Part shown: in pieces, positions 7,103 to 15,872 of the stretch
How the letters are laid out: every line of letters starts with the position of its first letter
Position numbering within the stretch: position 1 is the first letter of the stretch
From: Bog-756 sp963737625
GTDB lineage: Bacteria; Actinomycetota; Acidimicrobiia; Acidimicrobiales; RAAP-2
DNA: 64,000 bases
Assembly: GCA_963737625.1 (NCBI GenBank)
Contig: CAVTTK010000003.1
Span: forward strand, 186,001 to 250,000
Direction: 5' to 3'
The notes under the pieces: model-generated
What the model was told of the DNA's origin: nothing
What the model saw: only the letters and a program-made list of their open reading frames with translations
Databases searched by the model: none
Position numbers and translations under genes: made by a program

Positions 7103-9631
7103 CTACTCGCTGGCGATGGCCGCCAGCACGTTGAGCTTGGCGGCCCGTCGTGCCGGCCAGCTGGCGGCACCCAGGCCGAGTAGGGCCGAGAGTAGGACGA
7201 AGATGACCAGACTGCCCACGGGGACCACGATGTCGGTGATCCCCTGCTGCTTCAGGGACGAGGCGAAGGCGATCCCCAGACCGGACCCGACCACAACCCC
7301 GATGATGGCGCCGAACAGAGCGAGGATCACCGACTCGGACCGGATCATGGAGCGGACCTGGCGGCGCTGCATCCCGACGGCCCGGAGGAGACCGATCTCG
7401 TGCGTGCGCTCGAACACCGAGAGCATGAGGGTGTTCACAATGCCGATCATGGCGATGACGATGGCCAGCGCCAACAGGACGTAGACCAAGCCGAGGAGTT
7501 GGTTGACCTGCGCCTGCTGGGACTTCTCGAAGGCCGCCCGGGTCTGGATCTTGAGGTTGGGGTAGGCGTCCAGACCGCGGATCAGTGCCGCCCCGCTGGC
7601 CGCCCCGCCTCCGGTCTGAACCAGCACGGCCACCGGCAACGGGTTGGCGAAGTGCGACTGGAAGAAGCCGTCGCCGACCAGGTAGCTGCCGATCAGGGCG
7701 TTGGCTTTGAACACCCCTCCCACGCGCAGGGAGGTCGGCCCCGTCTGGGCGAAGGTGACCGGTACCTTCGACCCGACCGACAGGTGCTTGGAGGTGGCGG
7801 TCGTGGTGTCGACGAGCAGGTCGCCGGCGGCCAGGGCGGCCGCGCCGGAGCCGCTGGTCACGTCCAGGATGACCGTCCGGTGGAGGTCCCGGGTGGACAC
7901 CGCGGTGAGGGAGTTCACCGCACCTCGCAGCTCGAACTGGCCGCTGTACACGGTGGACACCGAGCTCACGCCGGGGACCGCGGCCGCCGCCGGGGCCACG
8001 GCGCCGCTGAAGCCGCCGGCACCCTGCGACGACGAGGTGATGATGTAGTCGGCACTGATGGCGTTGTCCACGCTGCTGGTGGCCGATTTGGACAGCGAGG
8101 CGCCGAACACGGCCATGGTCGAGACCAGGGCGAGACCCACCATGAGGGCGGAGGACGTCTGGGCCGTCCGGCGGGGACTGCGCATGGAGTTCTCCCGGCC
8201 GAGCCGGCCGGCCGTCCCGCGCAGTGAAGCCAGCGGACGCCCGAGCACGCTGGCCATGGGGCGGGCCACCAGCGGGGCCAGCATCCCGATGCCGAGGAAG
8301 ACGCCGATGGCACCCACTCCGACCAGTTGGATGGCGGGCCGAGTGAGACCAGCGATCAGCGCCACCACGCCGAGGAGGCCGATCACACTGCCGATGACGA
8401 TCCGCCGCCGTGACGACTCCTGGTCCTCGGCCCGGTGGTCGGCCAGGGCGGCCACCGGCGGGATGCGGATGGCCCTCCGGGCCGGGCTGATGGCCGAGAC
8501 CACGGTGACCCCCACCCCCACCACCAGGGCGACGATCACCGTCCGGGACTCGAAGACCAGGGAACCGGTGGGCAGCGTGATGCCGAATCCCTTCAACAGC
8601 TCCTCGAGCCCCACGGCGGCCAGGACGCCGAGCCCCAGGCCGACCACCGAGGCCACCAACCCGAGGATGGTGGCCTCGAGCAGCACCGAACGGAAGACCT
8701 GGCGCCTACTGGCGCCGACGATGCGCAACAGGGCCAGCTCGCGGGTCCGCTGCCCCACGGTGATCGAGAACGTGTTGAAGATGGTGAAGCCCCCAACGAA
8801 CAGCGAGATGAAGGCGAAGACCAGCAGGGCGGTGGAGAAGAAGGAGAGGGCCTGGTTGATGTCGTTGGTCTGCTCGGCGGCCACGGTCTTGCCCGTCACC
8901 ACCTCCACGCCGGTCGGCAGCACCCCGGCGATGTCGTGCTTGACCGTCGACAGGTTGGCCCCCGGAACCGCCGCCACGTCGATGGCGTCGAGTTGGCCGG
9001 CGAGCCCGAATAGCTGCTGGGCCGTCGGGAGCGAGAAGGCGGCCAGTGTGGCCCCGGCCAGATTGTTTGCCGTGCCGAATCGGAACACGCCGGTGAGGGT
9101 GAAGGTCTGCGGAGGTCCGACCAACAGGATCCGCACGTGCTGGCCCACCACGAAGTGGTACTTCTGGGCCGTGCCGGCGTCCATGACCACGTCATGGGGC
9201 GTCGTGGGGGCATGGCCCTCGATGAGCCGGAGGGCGGAGATCTGCTGGTTGGGATCGAAGGACAGCCCGATCGTGGGGGCGCCACCGGTGGTGACGGCCT
9301 TGCCGTCGGGGGCCACGAACTGGGCGTAGCCGGTGACCGAACCCTCGGCCGCCGCTACCCCGGGCACCCCGCGCACCGAGGCCAGGAGGGATTCGGGGAT
9401 GGCCTTGCGGACGGCAGCGCCCCCCGAGGTGTCGGTGAAGGCCGCCTTCCCCCGGACCTCGAAGTCGATGTTCTGGTAGACGTGACCGAACAGGGTGTTG
9501 AAGGTGTTGTGCAGCGTGTCCGTGAGCACGAAGGTCCCGGAGATGAAGGTGACACCGAGGACGATGGCCAGGGCGGTGAGCGTGAGCCGCAGCTTGTGGG
9601 CCAGCAGACCCTTGGACGTGACCTTCCACAT
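7103..9631 (-). CDS. ABC transporter permease, FtsX/MacB type (two-repeat)
   Basis: 842 residues with the 4+4 helix duplication of large MacB/LolE-like permeases: an N-terminal helix (RLTLTALAIVLGVTFISGTFVLTD), a large extracytoplasmic domain, three helices near residues 265-385, then a second copy after about 480 ending in LLGLGAASWPARRAAKLNVLAAIASE. Probably moves a hydrophobic compound or peptide from the membrane or envelope outward, powered by the ATPase encoded 1 nt upstream. The TGA of the ATPase and this ATG are separated by one base, so translation is probably coupled. Confidence 0.92.
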   Translation of the reverse strand: MWKVTSKGLLAHKLRLTLTALAIVLGVTFISGTFVLTDTLHNTFNTLFGHVYQNIDFEVRGKAAFTDTSGGAAVRKAIPESLLASVRGVPGVAAAEGSVTGYAQFVAPDGKAVTTGGAPTIGLSFDPNQQISALRLIEGHAPTTPHDVVMDAGTAQKYHFVVGQHVRILLVGPPQTFTLTGVFRFGTANNLAGATLAAFSLPTAQQLFGLAGQLDAIDVAAVPGANLSTVKHDIAGVLPTGVEVVTGKTVAAEQTNDINQALSFFSTALLVFAFISLFVGGFTIFNTFSITVGQRTRELALLRIVGASRRQVFRSVLLEATILGLVASVVGLGLGVLAAVGLEELLKGFGITLPTGSLVFESRTVIVALVVGVGVTVVSAISPARRAIRIPPVAALADHRAEDQESSRRRIVIGSVIGLLGVVALIAGLTRPAIQLVGVGAIGVFLGIGMLAPLVARPMASVLGRPLASLRGTAGRLGRENSMRSPRRTAQTSSALMVGLALVSTMAVFGASLSKSATSSVDNAISADYIITSSSQGAGGFSGAVAPAAAAVPGVSSVSTVYSGQFELRGAVNSLTAVSTRDLHRTVILDVTSGSGAAALAAGDLLVDTTTATSKHLSVGSKVPVTFAQTGPTSLRVGGVFKANALIGSYLVGDGFFQSHFANPLPVAVLVQTGGGAASGAALIRGLDAYPNLKIQTRAAFEKSQQAQVNQLLGLVYVLLALAIVIAMIGIVNTLMLSVFERTHEIGLLRAVGMQRRQVRSMIRSESVILALFGAIIGVVVGSGLGIAFASSLKQQGITDIVVPVGSLVIFVLLSALLGLGAASWPARRAAKLNVLAAIASE

Positions 9632-9632
9632 C

Positions 9633-10403
9633 TCAGCCGCCCAGCAGCTTCATCTGCTCCAGGATGGAGTCGACGGTGGGATCGCGCCGCTCCCCCACCG
9701 CCCGCCCGTCGGCCAGGAACACCACCCGGTCGGCGAAGGCCGCGCCCCGGGCGTCATGGGTGACCATCACGATGGACTGCTGGAATTCGCTGACCGAGCG
9801 ACGGAGGAACTCCAGCATCTCGCCGGAGGAGTTCGAGTCGAGATTGCCGGTCGGCTCGTCGGCGAAGATGAGGTCGGGCCTCCCCATGAGGGCCCGGGCG
9901 CAGGCCACGCGCTGCTGCTGCCCGCCGGACATCTCACTCGGACGGTGTCCGAGCCGGTCGGTGATACCCAGCTGTCCGACCAGATAGTCGAACCACTCCT
10001 TGTCCACCTTGTGGCCGGCCAGATCGGCGGGAAGGGTGATGTTCTCCGCCGCGGTCAGGGTGGGGACCAGGTTGAAGGACTGGAAGACGAAGCCGATACG
10101 ATCCCGCCGGAGCTGGGTCAGGCCGGCATCGTCGAGCAGGCCGATCTCCTGGTCGCCGACGAAGGTCTGGCCCGACGTGGGGGTGTCCAGACCGGCCATG
10201 CAGTGCATCAGGGTCGACTTGCCCGATCCCGAAGGGCCCATCACCGCCGTGAACCGCCCGCGCTCCAGGTCCAGGGTGATCCCGTCCAGCGCCCGCACGA
10301 CGGCGTCGCCCTTGCCGTAGGTCTTGACCAGGTCGACGGCCCGGGCCGCCGGGACGGCCGGCGGCACGGCCGGCGGTAGCGGTGCATGATCACTGATGGT
10401 CAT
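9633..10403 (-). CDS. ABC transporter ATP-binding protein, MacB/LolD type
   Basis: 256 residues. Walker A GPSGSGKST at 56-64, signature MSGGQQQRVACARAL, Walker B LIFADEPTGNLDS and H-loop VMVTHD are all intact, and FVFQSFNLVPTLTAAENI is the Q-loop of MacB/LolD-like ATPases. Pairs with the downstream FtsX-type permease. ATG 10403 is preferred over the in-frame start 72 nt earlier because GAGGAGAG lies 10 nt before it. Located between the permease and DUF1707/PspC genes, suggesting an envelope role. Confidence 0.93.
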   Translation of the reverse strand: MTISDHAPLPPAVPPAVPAARAVDLVKTYGKGDAVVRALDGITLDLERGRFTAVMGPSGSGKSTLMHCMAGLDTPTSGQTFVGDQEIGLLDDAGLTQLRRDRIGFVFQSFNLVPTLTAAENITLPADLAGHKVDKEWFDYLVGQLGITDRLGHRPSEMSGGQQQRVACARALMGRPDLIFADEPTGNLDSNSSGEMLEFLRRSVSEFQQSIVMVTHDARGAAFADRVVFLADGRAVGERRDPTVDSILEQMKLLGG

Positions 10404-10487
10404 CGAACAATTCTCTCCTCGGCTGGGCATCACAATGGCCACGGAGGGGCGCTGCCCCGTCGGTCGTCGTAGCACCTGATCCCGATG

Positions 10488-10928
10488 CTAACGGTGAAGC
10501 TGGCGGTCGTCGGGTAGGTGTCTCCGGTGGCGCCTGGCCCGGTGCCACAGGAAGATCCCGGCCAGGGCGACGAGCAGCCACGGGATGTGGACCGCCGAGA
10601 CGGTGGTCCAGGCAGCCACGGTGACCAGTATCACGACCGTCGCCACAGGCAGGAACAGCCGCCGCCTCGGTCTCGGCGGCAAGGGCTCGTCGGCCACCGG
10701 CGGGAGGTCGTCGAACAGGCCGTCCAGATCGCCCCGGGTCACCGCCCCCATGGCCTGGTCCAGCCTGGTCTTGAACTCGGTCTGGTCCAATCGCCCGTCG
10801 GCGAAGTGCCGCGACAGACGTTCGGCCACCTCGTTTCGTTCGGCGTCCGAGGCGCGGAGCCGGGATCCGCCGGTGGCGTCGGGGTGGCGGATCCCGCCCG
10901 GGTAGGCGGGGTCCCATCGGTAGCGCAT
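10488..10928 (-). CDS. DUF1707 (SHOCT-like) domain membrane protein
   Basis: 146 residues. Residues about 25-75 match DUF1707: LRASDAERNEVAERLSRHFADGRL followed by DQTEFKTRLDQAMGAVTRGDLDGLFDDLP. A basic-bounded pair of hydrophobic helices follows (LFLPVATVVILVTVAAWTTV and IPWLLVALAGIFLW), ending in a His/Arg-rich tail. Such proteins are common beside PspC and LiaRS-like kinases in Actinobacteria and are thought to act in envelope-stress sensing. AAGGAG precedes the ATG. Confidence 0.85.
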   Translation of the reverse strand: MRYRWDPAYPGGIRHPDATGGSRLRASDAERNEVAERLSRHFADGRLDQTEFKTRLDQAMGAVTRGDLDGLFDDLPPVADEPLPPRPRRRLFLPVATVVILVTVAAWTTVSAVHIPWLLVALAGIFLWHRARRHRRHLPDDRQLHR

Positions 10929-10962
10929 GGCACGTCTCCTTGGCTCGGTGAGGTCAGGGGGG

Positions 10963-11226
10963 TCAGTGGGAGAACTGGTGGTGCAGCATCTCCTCGGCCA
11001 TGGACTGCTCCGACCCTTCGTCGGGGATGAGCAGCCAACCGGCCACGTAGAGGGGAACGGCCACGCCCCCCATCAGAGCCAGGACGACGAATCCGATCCG
11101 GACCAGGGTGGGGTCAACGTCGAGATAGTCGGCCAGGCCCGCGGCCACCCCGGCGACCATGCGGCCGGACCGGAATCGATGCAGGCGCATCCGGTCCGGT
11201 TCCGGGTCCGCTGGTGGGGCCGGCAT
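10963..11226 (-). CDS. PspC-domain membrane protein
   Basis: 87 residues. The PspC pattern is complete: RSGRMVAGVAAGLADYLDVD, then PTLVRIGFVVLALMGG, then VPLYVAGWLLIPDE. Two helices form the membrane part and the tail is cytoplasmic. PspC proteins sense or relay envelope stress. The divergent histidine kinase at 11392/11632 carries the same domain at its N terminus, so the two may interact or compete. The DUF1707 gene follows 34 nt downstream. Confidence 0.88.
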   Translation of the reverse strand: MPAPPADPEPDRMRLHRFRSGRMVAGVAAGLADYLDVDPTLVRIGFVVLALMGGVAVPLYVAGWLLIPDEGSEQSMAEEMLHHQFSH

Positions 11227-11391
11227 CGGAAGGAGTGCTGGTGGGGACGGTGGGAGCGTTCATGAGACCAGCCTGACGGCCAGCCGACCCGTCGGGTATC
11301 GGGTAGGTCCCTGGTTGGACCCTGAGCGACCGCCGGTCCGGTCAGGGATGACCCTGATAGCCACGCTCGACATGGTGCGCGATCATCGGGT
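11227..11391. promoter_or_regulatory. Divergent intergenic region between PspC and PspC-kinase genes
   Basis: 165 nt separates the PspC start from the earliest plausible codon of the kinase. GATCAT at 11381-11386 ends 5 nt before an ATC codon at 11392 and matches 4 of 6 bases of TATAAT. No convincing -35 was seen. Probably holds both divergent promoters. Confidence 0.3.
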
Positions 11392-11631
11392 ATCGCCAAA
11401 TCCACCGATCCGCGCACCGGAGCACCCGGCACGACAGACCGCCCTCCCGACCCGGACCAGGGCGGATGGGGCGGATGGGGCCGGCGCCGCTCCTGGCCCG
11501 GGACGTGGGGCCCCCCGGCCTGGCACCGGGACCAGAGACACGTCCACCGTCACCCACACCGGCGCTGGAAGGGGCCCGTCCGTCGCAGCCGGGACACCCG
11601 GGTCGTCGCCGGCGTCTGCGGCGGGATCTCG

Positions 11632-12789
11632 ATGTCCACGGGTATCGACATCACCTTGGTCCGGATCGGTTTCGTCCTGTTGGCCCTGGGTAGCGGTGCC
11701 GGATTCCTCATCTATGCGTTGGCCTGGCTCTTCGTCCCCCTGGACGGTGAGACGACCTCCATCTTCTCCCGGGCCATCGGTGATCGCCGGGGCATCCGCA
11801 TCGTGGCCGCCGTCATCCCGGTCCTGATCCTGATCCAGATCGTCTCGGCCGGTCTCCACCTCGGGTACGTGGGGTCGTTCAGCTGGCCCCTCTTCCTGGC
11901 CGCCGGAGTGGCCATCCTGATTCGCCGCAACGCCAGCCCGGACGAGCGGGTCTGGATCAACGACGACCTGGTCCCCATGTTCCGTACCGGGGACGAACCG
12001 CACACTCGGACCTCGGTGGTCGTCCGTATCGCCCTCGGGATCGGGATCGCCATCGCCGGACTGTTCTTCCTCCTCGACGGGCATCCGGCCTCGGCCGCGT
12101 TGGTGCCGGTATTGGGCGCGCTGCTGGTCATGGCCGCCGTGGTGGTCATCTTCGGGCCGTGGTGGATCAGTCTGGTGCGCGACCTGATGTCGGAGCGCCA
12201 GGCCAGGGCCCGGGCCGAGGAGCGGGCCCAGATGGCCGCCCACGTCCACGACTCGGTGCTACAGACCTTGGCCCTGATCCAGAGATCAGCGGACGATCCC
12301 CATCAGGTGGTCAGACTGGCCCGGGCCCAGGAACGCGAACTCCGATCCTGGCTCTTCGAGGGCCGGCCTCCGGGCTCGGTGGCCGCCGAGGCCACCACGG
12401 TGGCGGAGGGTATCGGCCTCCTGCAGCGGCTGGTCGAAGCCGACCACGGGATCGCCGTCCAGGTGGTGGTGGTGGGGGACTGCCTGCTGAACGACCGTCT
12501 GCGCACGCTCCTCGACGCCGCCCGGGAGGCCACCGTCAACGCGGCCAAATGGTCGGGGGCACCTGAGGTCTCCCTCTTCTGCGAGGTCGAACAGCAGGCG
12601 GTCACCGTCTTCGTGCGAGACCGAGGCCGGGGGTTCGATCCGGCCGCCGTGCCCGGGGACCGGCAGGGAATCGCCCAGTCCATCCGGGCCCGGATGGCCC
12701 GGTTCGACGGATCGGCCGCCGTCCGGTCGGCCCCCGGCCGGGGCACCGAGGTGGAGCTGTGCATGGCGCGCCGACAGCTGAGCGCATGA
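11632..12789 (+). CDS. PspC-domain sensor histidine kinase (LiaS/NarL-partner type); true start upstream of 11632
   Basis: From ATG 11632 the protein has 385 residues: the end of a PspC domain (STGIDITLVRIGFVLLALGSG, LIYALAWLFVPLDG), more membrane helices near 58-80, 85-98, 133-149 and 156-175, a HisKA_3 H-box with AAHVHDSVLQTLALIQ (His 206), an N-box (EATVNAAKWSG) and G-box (VRDRGRGFDP). The PspC domain is truncated by this start: RRSRDTRVVAGVCGGIS is encoded in frame immediately upstream. That frame stays open, with high GC at third positions, back to about 11392 but has no ATG, GTG or TTG. See finding. The stop overlaps the regulator start in ATGA. Confidence 0.88.
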   Translation: MSTGIDITLVRIGFVLLALGSGAGFLIYALAWLFVPLDGETTSIFSRAIGDRRGIRIVAAVIPVLILIQIVSAGLHLGYVGSFSWPLFLAAGVAILIRRNASPDERVWINDDLVPMFRTGDEPHTRTSVVVRIALGIGIAIAGLFFLLDGHPASAALVPVLGALLVMAAVVVIFGPWWISLVRDLMSERQARARAEERAQMAAHVHDSVLQTLALIQRSADDPHQVVRLARAQERELRSWLFEGRPPGSVAAEATTVAEGIGLLQRLVEADHGIAVQVVVVGDCLLNDRLRTLLDAAREATVNAAKWSGAPEVSLFCEVEQQAVTVFVRDRGRGFDPAAVPGDRQGIAQSIRARMARFDGSAAVRSAPGRGTEVELCMARRQLSA

Positions 12790-13445
12790 GCGACGGCCGG
12801 CGCCCCCGAGTCTTCCTGGTCGACGACCACGCCATGTTCCGGGCCGGCGTGCGGGTGGAATTGGGCGATGCGGTCGAGCTCGTCGGGGAGGCCGACGAGG
12901 CCACTGCGGCCATCGAGCTGATCGGCGAACGCACTCCCGACGTGGTCCTGCTCGACGTGCACCTCCCGGGCGGAGGAGGCCAGACGGTGCTGGCCGGGGT
13001 GCTGCCCCGCCACCCGGAGATCCGGTTCCTGGCCCTGTCGGTGTCCGACGCACCGGAAGATGTGATCGCGGTGATCCGGGCCGGAGCCCGGGGCTACGTC
13101 ACCAAGACCATCTCGGGTCCAGACTTGCTGCGGGCGGTACACACCGTTCGTGCCGGGGACGCCGTCTTCTCGCCACGACTGGCCGGGTTCGTTCTCGACA
13201 CCTTCGCCGAAGGCTCGGGTGCGACCCACGCGTCGGGACTCGACCCCGAGCTGGATCAGCTCTCCCCCCGGGAACGCCAGGTACTGCGGCTCATCGCCCG
13301 CGGTTACACCTACAAAGAGGTGGCCCGCGACCTCACCATCTCGACCAAAACGGTCGAGTCCCACGTCTCGTCCGTCCTCCGGAAGCTCCAGCTGTCCACC
13401 CGCCATGAGCTGACCCGGTGGGCCACCGAGCGGCGCCTGATCTGA
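12786..13445 (+). CDS. LuxR/NarL-family response regulator
   Basis: 219 residues. Receiver domain with phospho-acceptor Asp 57 (VVLLDVHLPGG), DD at 13-14 and the conserved Lys of GYVTKTISG. The C-terminal LuxR helix-turn-helix is LSPRERQVLRLIARGYTYKE followed by TISTKTVESHVSSVLRKLQ. Start codon overlaps the kinase stop (ATGA), so it is the kinase's cognate regulator. Likely targets are the adjacent PspC, DUF1707 and ABC genes; this is inferred from position. Confidence 0.95.
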   Translation: MSDGRRPRVFLVDDHAMFRAGVRVELGDAVELVGEADEATAAIELIGERTPDVVLLDVHLPGGGGQTVLAGVLPRHPEIRFLALSVSDAPEDVIAVIRAGARGYVTKTISGPDLLRAVHTVRAGDAVFSPRLAGFVLDTFAEGSGATHASGLDPELDQLSPRERQVLRLIARGYTYKEVARDLTISTKTVESHVSSVLRKLQLSTRHELTRWATERRLI

Positions 13446-13448
13446 GGA

Positions 13449-13470
13449 GTCGGCGGACAGTCCGGCCGAC
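13449..13470. terminator. Hairpin between convergent genes, possible bidirectional terminator
   Basis: A 22-nt imperfect inverted repeat with outer arms GTCGG/CCGAC and inner arms GGAC/GTCC lies in the 40-nt gap between the response regulator and the oppositely oriented GAP-family gene. There is no T-run, so an intrinsic terminator is only a suggestion. Confidence 0.35.
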
Positions 13471-13485
13471 CGGCACCGGCCACCA

Positions 13486-14160
13486 CTAGATCCCGGCGAT
13501 GCCCTGTCCGATCAGCACGACGCCGAACACGACGAACAGTACCGACATGACGCTGGCGTTGTTATGTCTCAGCCAGACGTTCCAACCGTTCAGTACGCCC
13601 GGGGCCCGATCGCCGAGTACCACCATCACGAGGATGGGTGCGGCGACCCCGAGCACGGCGACGACTACGTAGACCGCGGCGGCCGCGACCTGTTGACCGG
13701 TGGACAGCCCTCCGGCAGACACGGCGGTCGCGGCGGCCAGAGCCACGACCAGGCTCTTGGGATTCAACGCGCCCAGGGTCAAGCCGGCGAGGAGCGACTT
13801 GCCCGGGGTGTACCCGGCTACGCCGTCCATCCATTCGGGCAGCGAGCCCTCCTCGCCGGTCCCGGGGCGGCCACGAAACTTCCGCACCGCGGCGACCAGG
13901 AGATAGACACCGAGGGCCAGCTTCAGCGCTCCGGCCCACATCGCATGACCGCGGTCGGTCGAGACGTTGATCGCACCCCCGAGGGCGATGAGCAGTCCGA
14001 GGACCACGGCGACCCCGGCGACGAACCCGGTCAGGAAACTCAGGGCATTGGCCAAGGGCCTACTGGTGAAGAGAAGGAGGATGGCCGGGATGACGTTCAG
14101 CGGTGACAGGGTGACCACCAAGGCCAGGGGAAGAATCTCTCCGATGACGGTCTTCAGCAC
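13486..14160 (-). CDS. GAP/Sap-family membrane protein (LysE superfamily)
   Basis: 224 residues with about six hydrophobic helices. LPLALVVTLSPLNVIPAILLLF, FLTGFVAGVAVVLGLLIALGG and GLTLGALNPKSLVVALAAATA are typical of the GAP/Sap (sulfolipid-1-addressing protein) family. Members in mycobacteria help export envelope glycolipids; here the cargo is unknown. GTG start with GGAGG 6 nt upstream. Convergent with the PspC two-component system. Confidence 0.85.
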   Translation of the reverse strand: MLKTVIGEILPLALVVTLSPLNVIPAILLLFTSRPLANALSFLTGFVAGVAVVLGLLIALGGAINVSTDRGHAMWAGALKLALGVYLLVAAVRKFRGRPGTGEEGSLPEWMDGVAGYTPGKSLLAGLTLGALNPKSLVVALAAATAVSAGGLSTGQQVAAAAVYVVVAVLGVAAPILVMVVLGDRAPGVLNGWNVWLRHNNASVMSVLFVVFGVVLIGQGIAGI

Positions 14161-14274
14161 GTGCTCGCCTCCGGGGACGGCGGAACCAGGCAGGACCTTT
14201 CGGCGCCTCCGACCAAGGCGGCGAGGCCCCAGGGGGCGAATCCCACTCCCGGGTGATTGTCGTCGCGGACCCGC

Positions 14275-14505
14275 CTAGTGGATGTCAATCTTCTCGCCGG
14301 CCTTCAGGGCCTTGACCATCCTGGTCAGCTCTTCTCCCTTCAGGCGTGAACCCAGGAGCTTCCTCAGCTTGCGGGTGATCAGCTCATCCGGCTGCCCCTG
14401 ACACACCAGGGAAAGCCGGGTCATCTCCTTTTTCGTCTCGGCCCTAGCGTTCCCCTCTTCGAGCGCGTCCAACTCACGTTGGAACACCGATGCATTGGTC
14501 GTCAC
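14275..14505 (-). CDS. Hypothetical 76-aa charged helical protein
   Basis: 76 residues, predicted helical, with QRELDALEEGNARAETKKEM and ITRKLRKLLGSRLKGEELT. No family recognised. It looks like a small cytosolic protein of two to three helices. GTG start preceded by AGGATC. Lies alone between the GAP-family gene and a 260-nt non-coding stretch. Confidence 0.5.
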   Translation of the reverse strand: MTTNASVFQRELDALEEGNARAETKKEMTRLSLVCQGQPDELITRKLRKLLGSRLKGEELTRMVKALKAGEKIDIH

Positions 14506-14766
14506 GTCAGATCCTCACTTGCTTCTCTGGCTCCCGTCCTCCCGTCTATCAGGTTGGGAGAAGGCACCTTGGGATGCCCAAGACCGGCCGGCGTCGGGCC
14601 GGAAACCCGGATCCAGGTCATTCGTGGTCGAGACCCTCGGCAATTGCACTAGACCTAAGGGCGTTACCAGGTCAAAAGGCAGGAGGGACCATCCCCTCAC
14701 TGACCCGGCGCCCGGCGGGGGTTCCGCGTCCTCCCTCGTCCGAACCCATTGGCGCCGAGGAGTCCG
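14506..14766. other. Intergenic stretch without a convincing gene
   Basis: 261 nt. Short open frames exist on both strands but none has a ribosome site, family resemblance or suitable length. No repeat or hairpin stands out. Confidence 0.4.
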
Positions 14767-14955
14767 ATGACCGCCGTGGTGAGCCCGGGATCGTTACGAG
14801 CACCTGACTGCGCAGGGTCCGGAACATTTCCCGATGTCGTCAACGACATTGTCCGGGACGAGCGGTTCTACATATGTTCCACGTGCGGGGCCACCATGCC
14901 CACCTTCGAGTTGGTCCCCCTCCATGGGCGGGGCGGCGGCGGTCCCTCGTTCTGA
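14767..14955 (+). CDS. Possible 62-aa protein with a CxxC motif
   Basis: ATG at 14767 with GAGGAG 4 nt upstream opens 62 residues. The middle, DIVRDERFYICSTCGATMP, has one CxxC pair like half a zinc ribbon, and the tail is Gly-rich. Only one Cys pair is present, plus an isolated Cys near residue 15, so metal binding is doubtful. It may be a fragment of a zinc-ribbon protein or a chance frame. Confidence 0.3.
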   Translation: MTAVVSPGSLRAPDCAGSGTFPDVVNDIVRDERFYICSTCGATMPTFELVPLHGRGGGGPSF

Positions 14956-15158
14956 GTCCGGTCGTCCGACCGTTACGGTCCTGATCTCGGCGGGCCGTCC
15001 TATCGAGGGTGTGGCGGCGAATGCCCAGCTCTGCGCTGGCGCGGTTCCTCGATGCCAGGGCTGCTCCTTCGGTCCAGCAACCGAGGGGCCGAGGCACCGG
15101 GACGCCCGTGGAGGAAGCCGCTACCCCGATGGCCGGAGGGTGCCTTCACCGGGCGACA

Positions 15159-15614
15159 TCAGCTCACCAGCACGTCCGGCCGGGGCAGGCCCTCGGCCTC
15201 GCACAGCGCGTAGTACGCCTCCAGTGCTCCGGGGCCGTCGAAGACGCTCTCAATGCTGCCGTCGTCGGCCAGGTTGAGGTTGACCCCGTACATCTGGAAC
15301 CACACCTGGGTGTCGTCCTCGATGCACTCGAGGGTGTGCACGGAGCCGGCCGGCTCGAACAGGAACGAACCCGCCCTGTTGACGTAGTCGTACTCCCGAT
15401 ACTTCCAGGCCCCGGACATCGTGTAGGCGTACACCGGACCCGTGTGACGGTGGGTCTGTACGGCATAACCGCTCTGGAAGATGTTCTCGACGATCCAGAG
15501 GCCCTCGGCCACGTCGACCTGGATCACCTTGAGCTTGTTCCCGTCGCCAATGCTGGCAAACGGAAGTTCGGCCGCGCCACGGTGCTTGGCCTCGGTTGCT
15601 GTGTCCATGGTCAT
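15159..15614 (-). CDS. Cupin, 2,4'-dihydroxyacetophenone dioxygenase-like
   Basis: 151 residues of a single cupin barrel. The metal site is visible as VQTHRHTGPVYAYTMSG (His-x-His) and GSVHTLE in the second motif; WKYREYDYVNRAGSFLFEPAG joins them. The sequence pattern matches the DAD/acetylacetone-dioxygenase-like cupins that cleave C-C bonds with non-haem iron. The substrate here is unknown. AGGAG precedes the ATG. No obvious operon partner. Confidence 0.75.
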   Translation of the reverse strand: MTMDTATEAKHRGAAELPFASIGDGNKLKVIQVDVAEGLWIVENIFQSGYAVQTHRHTGPVYAYTMSGAWKYREYDYVNRAGSFLFEPAGSVHTLECIEDDTQVWFQMYGVNLNLADDGSIESVFDGPGALEAYYALCEAEGLPRPDVLVS

Positions 15615-15860
15615 ACGTACTCCTGACGTGTCACTCGGGGACGAGCGTCACGGCGTTGTCCCGGCGGCGCCCGATTCAGCTGGTGGTCATACACAGTGAC
15701 ATAGATGACCACTCGGATCCACGGGGGATGGCGCAGGGTCGAACGGGGATGCGACGACCGGATCCGAGTAGCGAGTGGGGATCTGAAGTGGGGCACAAGA
15801 GTGGCGTTCGCGCCCATTCCCCTGCGCCGACCGCATGCGGACGGGCCCAGATGGTCCTTG

Positions 15861-15866
15861 TAGTAT
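15861..15866 (+). promoter_or_regulatory. -10 hexamer TAGTAT for leaderless TfoX-like gene
   Basis: TAGTAT ends 6 nt before the GTG at 15873, so transcription would begin at or next to the start codon. Confidence 0.6.
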
Positions 15867-15872
15867 GAGCGC

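Noticed and set aside
7400..9329. Several long plus-strand frames
   Set aside because: Shadows of the ABC permease; His/Gly/Asp- or Arg/Pro/Ser-rich.
11383..12249. 288-codon minus-strand frame
   Set aside because: Antisense to the histidine kinase; Asp/Gly/His-rich low-complexity composition.
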